Shown: piece by piece, positions 33,650-41,919 of the stretch
How the letters are laid out: every line of letters begins with the position of its first letter
How positions within the stretch are numbered: position 1 is the first letter of the stretch
Origin: Pseudomonadota bacterium
GTDB lineage: Bacteria > Bdellovibrionota > Bacteriovoracia > Bacteriovoracales > Bacteriovoracaceae
Direction of reading: 5' to 3'
Assembly: GCA_027487515.1 (NCBI GenBank)
Contig: JAIYDL010000021.1
Coordinates: 1-64,000, forward strand
Length of the DNA stretch: 64,000 bases
Made by a program: the position numbers and the translations under genes
The notes under the pieces: model-generated
The model's input: only the letters and a program-made list of their open reading frames with translations
Database searches by the model: none
Told to the model about the DNA's origin: nothing

Positions 33650-34332
33650 CACTCTCTGCACCGAAGCCTCGGAAGCTCCCACCATGGGGTCGTCGGTTGG
33701 CGGTGATGCTCACGGTGAAGGCCAAAGTGGTAGCAGGTCAGAAGGGACAGTACCCAAGGTAGACCGCTGGACCTGCTTTTATTCTCGTCAAGATCAGTCC
33801 CCGGCCGGTGCGGGAGGTAGGTTCCGAAGGTGAAGAACTGGAGGGTACTGAGGAGGGACGGAATGGCCCAAAAAAGGATCAACCTCTCCCAGGGAACTCC
33901 AAGAATGAGGTGAAGGAAGAGAAACACCAGGGTTTGGAAGAGGTATTGAGTGCGGGTGCTGTAATGGACCATAAAACTCATGTACCAGCGCCAAAAGGAT
34001 GACTGCCCTCGATGAAAGTCTGGATCATCATGCACGATCCCCGGATGCCGATGATGCCGTAGATGCTCCTCTCGGAGGCGCCGGTAGGACAGGGAGCCGT
34101 AGCTCCAGACGAAGAGCATGGCGACGAGATGGTTAAGTCGAGACTCCGGAGCAAGACTGCCGTGCATCCCGTCGTGGGCCTCGATGAAAAGGCCCGTGTA
34201 GAGGAATGTGAGCCAGAACATCATGCCAAGAACGCTGATCGGAGTGCTCCAATCGATCGTCAGGGCCCGGGCCAGGGAGCTGAGCCAGAGAACATAAAGA
34301 GTTACGGCGATCAAAAAATTCTTCGTAATCAT
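33649..34332 (-). CDS. crtW: Beta-carotene ketolase, CrtW type
   Basis: 227 residues from the ATG at 34332 (AAGG six bases upstream); an in-frame ATG at 34371 is possible. Membrane fatty-acid-desaturase-like fold with the CrtW histidine boxes: EAHDGMHGS, EEHLRHHRHPG, DDPDFH, TFGTYLPHRPG and CYHFGLHREHHRQPTTPWWELP. It introduces the 4-keto group into beta-ionone rings. crtZ follows with a TGATG overlap. No crtE, crtB, crtI or crtY is in the window, so the precursors must come from elsewhere. Confidence 0.85.
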   Translation of the reverse strand: MITKNFLIAVTLYVLWLSSLARALTIDWSTPISVLGMMFWLTFLYTGLFIEAHDGMHGSLAPESRLNHLVAMLFVWSYGSLSYRRLREEHLRHHRHPGIVHDDPDFHRGQSSFWRWYMSFMVHYSTRTQYLFQTLVFLFLHLILGVPWERLILFWAIPSLLSTLQFFTFGTYLPHRPGTDLDENKSRSSGLPWVLSLLTCYHFGLHREHHRQPTTPWWELPRLRCRE

Positions 34333-34453
34333 GAGGACCTTGGTACCTCGAGTCTGCGCCCTTGTAACCATGCTCGCCGAGCAGCAATCGCCAGAAGGGT
34401 TTGTGCTCCGGGAACTAATTGATTAGAATAGGAGTTCAACGCCCGAGGGGAAA

Positions 34454-35026
34454 ATGTCTACCGCAGAGAAAATGCACATAAAGATCCAGTCGTATGTCCA
34501 GAAACTCGAGCGCTTCGCCGACCGCTGGTGGTATCCGCCGTTCATCGGTCTCCTGGCCGGGCTTGATAGTATTTTTATCGTGATCCCCAACGATGGCATC
34601 CTGATCGCAAGTTCCATGCTCGTCCCGCGACGGTGGGTCATCTACGCCCTGTGCGTCTCCGTAGGCTCAACCATCGGCGCCGTGACCCTCGGGGTGTTAG
34701 TGGAACGGATGGGGCTTCCCTGGGTGATGGATCTCTTCCCCGGAATTGAGCAGTCTTCGGCGTGGATGTGGAGCGAGACTTTCTTCGGCAAATACGGCAT
34801 CTGGATCGTGTTCGCAGTCGGGGCGAGTCCGTTTCTTCAGCAACCAGTAGTCATCCTCGCGGCCCTCGCACATACGCCGGTTCTTGAGTTCACCCTCGCA
34901 CTTTTCGTGGGGCGGTTTCTCAAATTTAACCTCATGGCCTACCTGGGATCTCATTCACCGAAACTTCTAAAGAAGATTTGGGGAATAAAAAGTGAGCTTA
35001 AAGACGCCGGAGTGAAGATCGATTAA
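34454..35026 (+). CDS. VTT/DedA-like inner-membrane protein (YqaA type)
   Basis: 190 residues with about five hydrophobic segments; GAGGGG precedes the ATG. The VTT-domain features are GSTIGAVTLGVLVER and the re-entrant SPFLQQPVVILAALAHTPVLEFTLALFVGRFLKF (a P-x-x-Q and G-R pattern as in YqaA/DedA proteins). The family acts in lipid scrambling or proton-coupled transport. Divergent from crtW; its 3' end overlaps the TPMT-like gene by 4 bp. Confidence 0.72.
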   Translation: MSTAEKMHIKIQSYVQKLERFADRWWYPPFIGLLAGLDSIFIVIPNDGILIASSMLVPRRWVIYALCVSVGSTIGAVTLGVLVERMGLPWVMDLFPGIEQSSAWMWSETFFGKYGIWIVFAVGASPFLQQPVVILAALAHTPVLEFTLALFVGRFLKFNLMAYLGSHSPKLLKKIWGIKSELKDAGVKID

Positions 35027-35679
35027 GGCCCCTGCCTCTTAGTCACTTCATAAACTGCTTCCTTAAGAGAAGGAAGGGCCGAGAGCCTCGATCCTTCGAC
35101 CTTCAAATCCCGTCGCAAAAGTAGCCTCACATCACAACATCCGCCGTAGAGCAGTCGGACCTGGGTCTCGTCGACGCTAAAAGGTGGACCTTGAAATTCG
35201 CGGGGATCATACTCGTACGTGATGAGAAGGCACTTCCCTCCCGGACGAAGAGACGCCTGGACTTTCTCTGCATAGGTCTCGCGCATGGACTCGGGGAGGG
35301 CCACGAGTGCTGCGCGGTCGTAAACGAAGTCGAAGGCCGCAGGTGCCGCGAACTTGAAGAAATCTCCGCAGTCAATCACAACGCCCTCCGACTCGTAGGT
35401 CACGAAGTCGTAGCGACGAGTGATGGTCGGGGCGGAGAAAGCATTTTCCGGGAAAAACGCCGCGACTGCTTCTTCGTAAAGCTCAATCCCTCGAACGGTG
35501 AGCCCCTGATCCCGGAGCCAGCAGAGGTCCCGGCTTTTCCCGCAGAGGGGAACGAGGACGGACTGACCTTGTGTAGGTGAGAGCGTCGGAAAGTACGCGA
35601 GAAGCTTTTCGTTATACTCAGACTGGTGGAAGGCCGTCCGGCCTTCCATCCAAGCGTTGATCCAGAATTGGGCGTCCAT
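35023..35679 (-). CDS. Thiopurine S-methyltransferase (TPMT) family protein
   Basis: 218 residues. Recognised by MDAQFWINAWMEGRTAFHQ (W-x-W-x-x-x-x-T-x-FH start), the SAM-binding VLVPLCGKSRDLCWLRDQGLTVRGIELYEEAV, and DFVYDRAALVALPESMRETYA. Family members methylate thiols, or tellurite and selenium compounds in bacteria, using S-adenosylmethionine in the cytoplasm. Upstream lies a long inverted repeat that may terminate transcription from the protease gene. Confidence 0.85.
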   Translation of the reverse strand: MDAQFWINAWMEGRTAFHQSEYNEKLLAYFPTLSPTQGQSVLVPLCGKSRDLCWLRDQGLTVRGIELYEEAVAAFFPENAFSAPTITRRYDFVTYESEGVVIDCGDFFKFAAPAAFDFVYDRAALVALPESMRETYAEKVQASLRPGGKCLLITYEYDPREFQGPPFSVDETQVRLLYGGCCDVRLLLRRDLKVEGSRLSALPSLKEAVYEVTKRQGP

Positions 35680-35695
35680 TGATATCCATGATTAA

Positions 35696-35745
35696 GCCGG
35701 GTCGTTTACATCACACACCGTTAGGCCATGATGAAGAGACCCGGC
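35696..35745 (-). terminator. Inverted repeat between protease and TPMT-like genes
   Basis: GCCGGGTC (35696-35703) and GACCCGGC (35738-35745) are perfect complements separated by 34 bases, all within the 73-bp gap between two minus-strand genes. On the minus strand the second arm is followed by TTAATC. The long loop makes a simple intrinsic terminator unlikely; an operator is possible. Confidence 0.4.
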
Positions 35746-35752
35746 AAAAGTC

Positions 35753-36841
35753 TTATAATACATCCGGCTTACAGCTCCGATCAAACTCAAGGTCCATCTT
35801 TTTGACCTCTCCGCTCACGAGCTTGAGAGTCTGATCGCGGAGCTTATAGTCCGCGACATGATAGATCTCGAGGTGCTGATGGTAGGCTTCTCGTGGTAGC
35901 TTACGGAAGACCCGCTGAGCAGGAGTCAGATAGACAGAGATCGCGCCTCTTTCATTGTTGAATTCAAGTCGATTGAAAGTAAGCTCAATCTCACCCCACA
36001 GCTTTTTATCGTGCATGATACGGATCTGTCCATTTCGCGAGAGAACTTCGATTTCGAGGTTCTCTTCCTTACCGTTCGGAAATGTCGTGACCGTAACCTC
36101 TGAATGACTTTCGAACTTCATATTGCAACCGAGTGGGTTCGAACTGATGATCGCATTGGCCCTGTTCATATCCCGAACGTTAGAGCGCTCGGTGACTCTT
36201 TCGACGAGCTTAGCATTCATCAAATCCACGCTACCGTAGTGATCGTCCTGAAGGCCAAAGATGTGCCCAAGCTCGTGCTGAACGGTGAAGAGGAGCGCAC
36301 GATTGCGCCCGTGGGACCAAGGCCGCGGATGCATCAGAGGTGTAACGGGTCTCGAGAGACCGCGCTCGGGTGCGACATAGATAAATCCCTTGCCCCGAAG
36401 TTGGGCGAGATCATACGACGTCCGGTAGGCAATGCCGAGCAATTGGCGGTGGTTCGGTAGAAACAGTTTTTGTTCTTCGGTTAAAAAACCCATCTGGAAT
36501 TTCAGATCTTCTTTTCCGTCGCAGCTATCCATATATTGAAACGACTGAGTAGCGAGCTTTACGTCGAACTCGAAGTCCTGCGAAAAGTTAATTCCTTGGT
36601 ACTCTCGAAAAGTCTTTTTCCAAAAATTAATCGACTCCCCTACCACTTCGAGAACTCGAGAACGGGGAAGATCACTGAAATCGGGATCGATCTCAACGCA
36701 ATACGAGACAGTGGACGTGTTCTGAAGAAACCATGGATTGAGTTGATCTCCGTAGATATTCCCCCCGCCGCTGGTTCCATTTCCGGCCCAGACCGCAGAA
36801 GACTGAAGTCCTAGGGCCATAAAAAAGCTAAGAAGTCGCAT
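35753..36841 (-). CDS. Secreted HExxH metalloprotease (metzincin-like)
   Basis: 362 residues with a signal peptide (MRLLSFFMALGLQSSAVWA). Zinc site HELGHIFGLQDD at 189-200: His189, Glu190, His193, then Gly196 and Asp199 in the place of the third metzincin His, followed by SVDLM (Met208), which could be the Met-turn. HExxHxxGxxD is known in snapalysin-type and related proteases. About 150 residues of beta-rich sequence follow and are not recognised. Less GC-rich than its neighbours. Divergent from a TIGR02147 regulator gene, 134 bp apart. Confidence 0.72.
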   Translation of the reverse strand: MRLLSFFMALGLQSSAVWAGNGTSGGGNIYGDQLNPWFLQNTSTVSYCVEIDPDFSDLPRSRVLEVVGESINFWKKTFREYQGINFSQDFEFDVKLATQSFQYMDSCDGKEDLKFQMGFLTEEQKLFLPNHRQLLGIAYRTSYDLAQLRGKGFIYVAPERGLSRPVTPLMHPRPWSHGRNRALLFTVQHELGHIFGLQDDHYGSVDLMNAKLVERVTERSNVRDMNRANAIISSNPLGCNMKFESHSEVTVTTFPNGKEENLEIEVLSRNGQIRIMHDKKLWGEIELTFNRLEFNNERGAISVYLTPAQRVFRKLPREAYHQHLEIYHVADYKLRDQTLKLVSGEVKKMDLEFDRSCKPDVL

Positions 36842-36935
36842 CGAGTCCCCTTTGATAGTTTCTTCCCCTGCAGGGAAGGAGTTGTAAAGATAGTACTAGG
36901 CTAAGGTGAAAACTATAGTATTTCCTTATATTCGT

Positions 36936-36964
36936 TTGAAAATAAGCCTCTCATTGTTTATAAT
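36936..36964 (+). promoter_or_regulatory. Strong sigma-70-like promoter of the TIGR02147 gene
   Basis: TTGAAA (36936-36941), exactly 17 bases, TATAAT (36959-36964). This is the best consensus match in the window. The predicted transcription start (about 36971) is five bases before the ATG at 36976, and no ribosome site is present, so the mRNA would be nearly leaderless. Confidence 0.65.
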
Positions 36965-36975
36965 TTACTTAAATT

Positions 36976-37776
36976 ATGGACTACAAAATAAATGATTACA
37001 GAGACTTAATAAGTCTCCTCTTGAAAGAGAAATTAGGCCGTGGAGGTAAGGTTCGCTTGGCCGAAGCCCTCAACTGTCACCCGGGCTACATTTCCCAGGT
37101 TCTAAAAAAGAGCAAGATCCATTTTAGTCCCGAGAGCGTGATCAAAATCGCAAACTTTCTGGAGCTCGATCTTCGAGAACAGGATTATCTTTTGAATCTC
37201 TTGCACCTGGAGCGCTCGGGGAGCGAGGACCTAAAACGCTACTACTCTAAGAAGGTCAGCGCCATCCAGGAAGAGAATCAGCAGATCGCGGGAAAAATCA
37301 AAAAAGTCAGCCAAGAATTAGACGAGGTCGCCAAAGGAGTTTATTACGGTCACTGGGCCTACGGGGCCGTGCACATGATCGTATCCATTGACCGGTATCG
37401 GACGGCGAAGACCATCGGTGACCATTTAAAAATCAGTAAAGCCTTTACGCAGAAGATCCTTGATTTTCTAACGGAGAAGGGCCTGATTACTTTAGTCGAT
37501 GGGAGGTACGAGCATGGAAAATGTCGGATCCATTTAAAGAAGAGTTCACCTTACATCCGATCACACCATCAGAACTTTCGGCACAAGGCGATCCAGTCCC
37601 TCGAAGAGGAGCGAGACCTTGACCTTCATTATTCCTCCGTGATGACACTTTCCAAGGGAGATGCGCTAAAAATTAAAGATTTAATTCTTAGGCTGATTGA
37701 AGACAAAGAGCGGATTCTGGCACCTTCCCCGAACGAAGAAATCGTCTGTTTTAACCTCGATCTTTTTGAACTCTGA
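36976..37776 (+). CDS. TIGR02147-family (HTH plus C-terminal DUF4423) protein
   Basis: 266 residues. Typical opening YKINDYRDLISLLLKEKLGRGGKVRLAEALNCHPGYISQVLKKS, a Cro-like helix-turn-helix, then LDLREQDYLLNLLHLERSGSEDLKRYYSKK. A coiled-coil follows, then a second winged-helix-like region (YRTAKTIGDHLKISKAFTQKILDFLTEKGLIT). This family is abundant in Bdellovibrio relatives and Fibrobacter and is thought to act in transcription, but its targets are unknown. The divergent protease gene is a plausible target. Confidence 0.82.
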   Translation: MDYKINDYRDLISLLLKEKLGRGGKVRLAEALNCHPGYISQVLKKSKIHFSPESVIKIANFLELDLREQDYLLNLLHLERSGSEDLKRYYSKKVSAIQEENQQIAGKIKKVSQELDEVAKGVYYGHWAYGAVHMIVSIDRYRTAKTIGDHLKISKAFTQKILDFLTEKGLITLVDGRYEHGKCRIHLKKSSPYIRSHHQNFRHKAIQSLEEERDLDLHYSSVMTLSKGDALKIKDLILRLIEDKERILAPSPNEEIVCFNLDLFEL

Positions 37777-37836
37777 AGACACAAACCCGTCAAAATCGAT
37801 CGATCAAATATCCTACTCCCGATCTTTATTGAATCC

Positions 37837-37845
37837 TGTTATACT
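37837..37845 (+). promoter_or_regulatory. Extended -10 promoter of the LolA-like gene
   Basis: TGTTATACT (TGn plus TATACT). It gives a leader of about 23 bases before the ATG at 37875. No -35 is recognisable at 17 bases, consistent with an extended -10. Confidence 0.4.
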
Positions 37846-37874
37846 TTCAGAATTACATCATCCAGCGAGAACCC

Positions 37875-38726
37875 ATGAAGCTACTGTGCACGGTTTTATT
37901 TATGACCGCGGCCATTGCCGCCCCCACCAAGCCTGCCGCTCGCATGAAGTCTGCGGCCCGCACCAAGCCTGCCGCCCCACTTAAGTACGACGCCACTCTC
38001 GTCATGAAAAAGAACGAGGCGGCCAGGAAACTGACACAGCTCCAGGCCTCGGGCAAGATCGTCATCGACGGTGGTTCGCGCAAGCGCCAGGAGAAGACCT
38101 TCACCTGGTGGCGGCAGCTTCAACCAGACGGCGTCCACTACAACACTCTCACGAAGTTTCATACGCCCATTACGGTGAAGGATCAGGCGATCCTCTTCCT
38201 CGAGGCGGAAGGAGATAAGACGGAGATCCTCATGTGGCTTCCGACGTTTAAGAAAACGAGGATCGTCGAAAGTTCACAGCAGAACGGGAGTTTCATGGCC
38301 TCGGACTTCTCCTTCTCCGACATCACCGCTCTTCAGAACGAAGACTACCGGTATTCCAACTCCGGCATGACCGCCTGCCCGAACACGAAGACAGCGAAGA
38401 AGCTTCAGTGTTTTAAAATCACTGCAGCGCTCAAGAACCCGCTGAGTGCTGAGCGGCTGGGGTACTCGAAACTCATGCTCTGGATCCGAAACGATAACTT
38501 CATGAGCGACCGGGTTCACTACTTCGATCAGACGGGCAAACTCTTCAAAGAGCTCGACACCACTCAGATCGCACAGATCGGAAAGGGCTCGTACTTTTTT
38601 AATCACCTCCACATGAAAAATCTCACCAATGGCCAGTTCACCGTGCTCGAGTTCTCCGCCCTGGACTCTAAAACGCCTATCCCTGCGGCGAAGTTCTTCA
38701 AGCAGCGTCTCGGAAAAGATGATTAG
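37875..38726 (+). CDS. LolA-like outer-membrane lipoprotein-sorting protein (PF17131 type)
   Basis: 283 residues with a signal peptide, then a short Ala/Pro/Lys stretch (TKPAARMKSAARTKPAAP). The core follows the LolA-like pattern: LTKFHTPITVKDQAILFLEAEG, MWLPTFKKTRIVESSQQNGSFMASDFSFSDI, then DYRY. Proteins of this family usually sit beside an MMPL/RND transporter and a DUF1302-like outer-membrane barrel, and are thought to ferry lipid or lipoprotein between membranes. The barrel is here (8-bp overlap with the next gene), but no RND gene is visible. Confidence 0.72.
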   Translation: MKLLCTVLFMTAAIAAPTKPAARMKSAARTKPAAPLKYDATLVMKKNEAARKLTQLQASGKIVIDGGSRKRQEKTFTWWRQLQPDGVHYNTLTKFHTPITVKDQAILFLEAEGDKTEILMWLPTFKKTRIVESSQQNGSFMASDFSFSDITALQNEDYRYSNSGMTACPNTKTAKKLQCFKITAALKNPLSAERLGYSKLMLWIRNDNFMSDRVHYFDQTGKLFKELDTTQIAQIGKGSYFFNHLHMKNLTNGQFTVLEFSALDSKTPIPAAKFFKQRLGKDD

Positions 38727-39996
38727 GCCCGCGCTCCTTCTCCTGTGTCTTCCGGCCCTCGCTTGGGCCGAGGTCGACTGGGGTGGTAAGCTCTGGGGGA
38801 ATCAGCTCCAGAAAACGAAGACCTACTTGGAGGACGAGACCCAAACCAACGGTGGACTCTTTCTCAAATCGAAGACGAAGTACGACGACCTGAGCCTGCG
38901 CTTCGAAGGCATCGGCTACTACGTCAAAACTCCGCTTCTCCTCGTCCCGGAGAAAGACCTGGACGCTGGCGAAGCGATCTTCGAGCTCAACGAGCTCAAC
39001 GTGGGATACGACTTCGGAGACTGGAACATCCGTGCGGGGCAGATGACAACTTCCTGGGGAAAGGCCGACGGTCTCAATCCCACCGACTTTCTTACCGGAA
39101 AACGGAACATCCTCCTCGTCACCGACGACCAGCTCACTCGCCGCGGCCACCTAAGCGGCGTCGTCCAATGGACGCCGGAGGGTGGCGCTTCTGCCTGGAG
39201 TGTTGAGCAGTGGGTGGTGGGACTTCACTCGAGGACCGACGCTCTCTTGAACGAGGAACTCACCAACGGCGTCGTGAGCCTCGAGGCACCGGAGCAACAG
39301 AAACGCATGGAATTCGCCTCCCGCCTGGCCTACGCGGGCCAGGGCTGGGAATTTGACTACACGTACTTCAACGGCGTGAGTAAGCTCCCCCTCTTCGTGG
39401 AGCACTCCCGCACACTCGTCCCCTTTAGTTTCCGATTGACCCCGACCTATGCTCGCCAGCAGGGCCACGGTGTTAACCTCGTGAGCGACTTCGAAGACTT
39501 CGTCGTTCGCCTCGAAGCCGCCTACATCTACCGAACGCAGGTCTTCGATGACGCCGACTACATCCGGGACCCCAGCCGCTACGACTTCGTCGGAGGCATT
39601 GAGAAGAGTTTTGAGGATGAGCACCGGCTCAACGTCCAGGCGGTGGTCCACCACTACCCGAGCTACGACGTCGCTCCTTCGGCCGACCAGGTGACCGCTG
39701 GGATCCAGAAGCTCAACTGCTTCGTGCTTGCGCAGCACCTTCAGACCCGCGTGGGCTACCTCTTGGTCTACCTCTATGAGCCGACGGAGTATAACCAATT
39801 CAAATTTAAGCTCACCTGGCTGAACTACTTCCACCAGGAAAGCTCGAGCCTTCTCACTCCGCAGTTTGACTACCTCGTCACGGATAACCTGCAGGTCCAG
39901 CTTTACGGGCTCATCTTCAGCGGCTCCGACAATGCACCACTTGGGGCGCTGAGGGATTTGAGTTCGGCCGGCATCGGTGGGTCCTACCAGTTCTGA
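38719..39996 (+). CDS. Outer-membrane beta-barrel partner of the LolA-like protein (DUF1302-like)
   Basis: 425 residues from the ATG at 38719, within the end of the upstream gene; signal MIRPALLLLCLPALAWA. The sequence is a run of amphipathic strands with aromatic girdles (GNWNIRAGQMTTSWGKADGLNPTDFL-like segment, which is characteristic of DUF1302/alginate-export-type barrels) and ends in IGGSYQF with terminal Phe. Co-translated with the LolA-like gene. Probable role: passage of a hydrophobic compound across the outer membrane. Confidence 0.7.
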   Translation: MIRPALLLLCLPALAWAEVDWGGKLWGNQLQKTKTYLEDETQTNGGLFLKSKTKYDDLSLRFEGIGYYVKTPLLLVPEKDLDAGEAIFELNELNVGYDFGDWNIRAGQMTTSWGKADGLNPTDFLTGKRNILLVTDDQLTRRGHLSGVVQWTPEGGASAWSVEQWVVGLHSRTDALLNEELTNGVVSLEAPEQQKRMEFASRLAYAGQGWEFDYTYFNGVSKLPLFVEHSRTLVPFSFRLTPTYARQQGHGVNLVSDFEDFVVRLEAAYIYRTQVFDDADYIRDPSRYDFVGGIEKSFEDEHRLNVQAVVHHYPSYDVAPSADQVTAGIQKLNCFVLAQHLQTRVGYLLVYLYEPTEYNQFKFKLTWLNYFHQESSSLLTPQFDYLVTDNLQVQLYGLIFSGSDNAPLGALRDLSSAGIGGSYQF

Positions 39997-40040
39997 GGAC
40001 GCCAGGAGATTTCGAGTTCACCGCGGACAGAAGGCCTAAA

Positions 40041-40079
40041 GTGCAGCAAATTGTTGCACACGCCCGAGCTCCGTAGAAT
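40041..40079 (+). promoter_or_regulatory. Promoter with dyad operator upstream of the RegB-like kinase
   Basis: The dyad GTGCAGCAAATTGTTGCAC (40041-40059, one mismatch) contains the -35 hexamer TTGTTG (40051-40056); 17 bases later lies TAGAAT (40074-40079). The same core, GCARCAAAWTGTTGCAC, recurs at 42363-42379 upstream of the redoxin operon, which suggests a shared regulator acting at the -35. Confidence 0.6.
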
Positions 40080-40108
40080 TTCTCTCCCGGAGCAGGTAAG
40101 CTTGTCCC

Positions 40109-41389
40109 ATGGGTCAGGCAGCTTTCGTCATTCCGTTTTTCCTTAACTCGAGCGTCAAACACCTTGGGCCTTCCGAAATGAAGCTGCTGTGGCTAGTGCG
40201 ACTGCGTAGCCTTGCTCTCTTTTCGCAGATTCCTCTCTCCATTCTGGGAAGATACTACGGCTACATCGATCAAGCGTCGCACGTCGTCTTTGCGATCATC
40301 CTCGTCGCTCTCTTGTGCTACAACGCACACCTTTACCGCCGCATCGTTTTGAACGAGGTCGGTGAAGTCTCTGATTTCTTCCTCTCGGCCCAGGTCACTC
40401 TCGACCTCGTCGTCTTCACTGTCCTGCTTGGGATTTCGGGGAGCTCGAATAATCCGTTTTACGCGTTGTTTTACGTCATGGCGATCTTAGGAGGAATCTT
40501 TTCCGCTGGGAGAAGCTCACATCTTTTCTTCCTCATCTTACTCTGTTGCATCACGGCGATCCAGCTCCAACCAACGCTTACCTCCAGCGCTGCGTTCTCC
40601 TCGCTCTTATCCCCGCAGACTCTTCCCTACCTCCTCTCACAAGTGCTCATCCCCTCCGTTGCGTTCTTGATCGCGAGGTCCTTCGGTGAGCTCTTCAACG
40701 AAGGCCAGCAACGGCTCGTCGGCCTCACGCTGCACACTGAACGACTGGATCGGTTGCGAGCGCTCGGTTCGTTGAGCGCAGGCTTCTCTCATGAGTTCGC
40801 ATCGCCCTTGCAGAACGCAAAGCTTCGCCTCGCGAGGTTCCTGGCGGCCAAAGAAGGAGACAAGGCAGACCTCGAGGAGTGCCGACGAAGCATCCAAGAC
40901 TGCGAGGAAGTGCTCCGGCGCATGAACTTCTCTCAGCTTCATTTTTCGGACCACGACTTTGAGATCGTGAGTCTCCCGGACCTCACGAAGCAAGCGATCG
41001 AGACCTGGAAGGAAACTTCTCCTTTGCCCATCAACTTTTCCGCCCAGGATGGAGAGGTCAGAGTCCATCGGATCAATTTCGTGCAGGCGGTGTTCAACCT
41101 CTTGGACAACGCTGCCGATGTGACACCGCCAGGAGCGGAGATCTCGGTCCGAATCTTGAGTGCAGGCTCCGTGCTGAGCCTGATCATTTCGGACTCGGGC
41201 CCCGGCTTCAAGCATGAGGTCCTGGAGCGCATCGGAGAACCTTTCAATACCACGAAGGAGAAAGGCACTGGCCTCGGACTCTATTCAACTCAGTTGTTCA
41301 TGAACTCCATCGGAGGCGGTCTCCGGGTACGAAACCTCGAAACCGGAGGGTCTTCCGTCGAGCTCACATTCCCACGGTGGGAGCGATGA
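40109..41389 (+). CDS. RegB/PrrB-like redox sensor histidine kinase
   Basis: 426 residues. Six hydrophobic segments fill residues 28-195. GSSNNPF at 111-117 resembles the GGxxNPF quinone-binding heptad of RegB. HisKA follows with His228 (AGFSHEFASPLQNAKL), and the HATPase domain has NLLDNAADVT, SDSGPGFK and KGTGLGLY. Cys265 in IQDCEEVL occupies the position of the redox-active Cys of RegB (R-C-R-x-I-L) by my alignment. It probably senses quinone or thiol redox state. The regulator gene overlaps by 4 bp. ATG 40178 is an alternative start. Confidence 0.8.
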   Translation: MGQAAFVIPFFLNSSVKHLGPSEMKLLWLVRLRSLALFSQIPLSILGRYYGYIDQASHVVFAIILVALLCYNAHLYRRIVLNEVGEVSDFFLSAQVTLDLVVFTVLLGISGSSNNPFYALFYVMAILGGIFSAGRSSHLFFLILLCCITAIQLQPTLTSSAAFSSLLSPQTLPYLLSQVLIPSVAFLIARSFGELFNEGQQRLVGLTLHTERLDRLRALGSLSAGFSHEFASPLQNAKLRLARFLAAKEGDKADLEECRRSIQDCEEVLRRMNFSQLHFSDHDFEIVSLPDLTKQAIETWKETSPLPINFSAQDGEVRVHRINFVQAVFNLLDNAADVTPPGAEISVRILSAGSVLSLIISDSGPGFKHEVLERIGEPFNTTKEKGTGLGLYSTQLFMNSIGGGLRVRNLETGGSSVELTFPRWER

Positions 41390-41895
41390 CAGGGCCAAAG
41401 ACTCTCCTCATCGTCGAAGATGACCATCGGCTCCGGAAAACGCTTCGGCTCGAGTTCGAAGAAAGAGGCTACCACGTCACAGAGGCAGACTCTCTCGGGA
41501 CGATCCCACAGCAACCCTATCAGTATTCAATCGTCGACATGCGGCTCCAAGGTGAGAGCGGAACCAGGGTCATCCAGACGATTAAAACGTTTTCCCCCGA
41601 GTGTCGGATCATCGCCGTCACTGGGTACGGCAGCATCGCCACCGCCGTTGAGGCGATCAAGCTCGGGGCTTCCGACTACCTGACCAAACCCGTGGACGTG
41701 GACATGCTTGAGGGGGCCCTGAAGGGCAGTCGGATCTCTCAAGACGAGAGCAACTCACCCATCAGTTTGTCCCAGAAGGAGCACGAATACATCGAATACA
41801 TGCTCTTAAAACATGAGGGCAACATCGCCAAAACCGCCAAGGCCCTGGGGCTTCACCGCCAGAGCCTTCAACGGAAACTTAAAAAAAGACCTTGA
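41386..41895 (+). CDS. RegA/PrrA-like response regulator
   Basis: 169 residues from the ATG at 41386 (ATGA overlap with the kinase). Receiver domain: Glu11-Asp12-Asp13, phospho-Asp51 in SIVDMRLQGESG, Thr79 and Lys101 in YLTKPVD, with the RegA-typical AVTGYGSIATAVEAIKLGASDYL. The C-terminus is a Fis-type helix-turn-helix (EGNIAKTAKALGLHRQSLQRKLKKRP, about 144-169). RegA proteins regulate respiration and redox genes; here the neighbouring redoxin/YtkA/TonB genes are likely targets. Confidence 0.85.
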   Translation: MTGPKTLLIVEDDHRLRKTLRLEFEERGYHVTEADSLGTIPQQPYQYSIVDMRLQGESGTRVIQTIKTFSPECRIIAVTGYGSIATAVEAIKLGASDYLTKPVDVDMLEGALKGSRISQDESNSPISLSQKEHEYIEYMLLKHEGNIAKTAKALGLHRQSLQRKLKKRP

Positions 41896-41913
41896 GACCG
41901 GTGGTTTGAGGTC
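41888..41913. terminator. Hairpin between the convergent regulator and YtkA-like genes
   Basis: GACCT (41888-41892) pairs with AGGTC (41909-41913), with ACC/GGT adding to the stem inside. It starts just before the regulator stop and lies in the 24-bp gap between convergent genes, a usual place for a bidirectional terminator. There is no T-run on the plus strand. Confidence 0.3.
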
Positions 41914-41919
41914 GATTGC

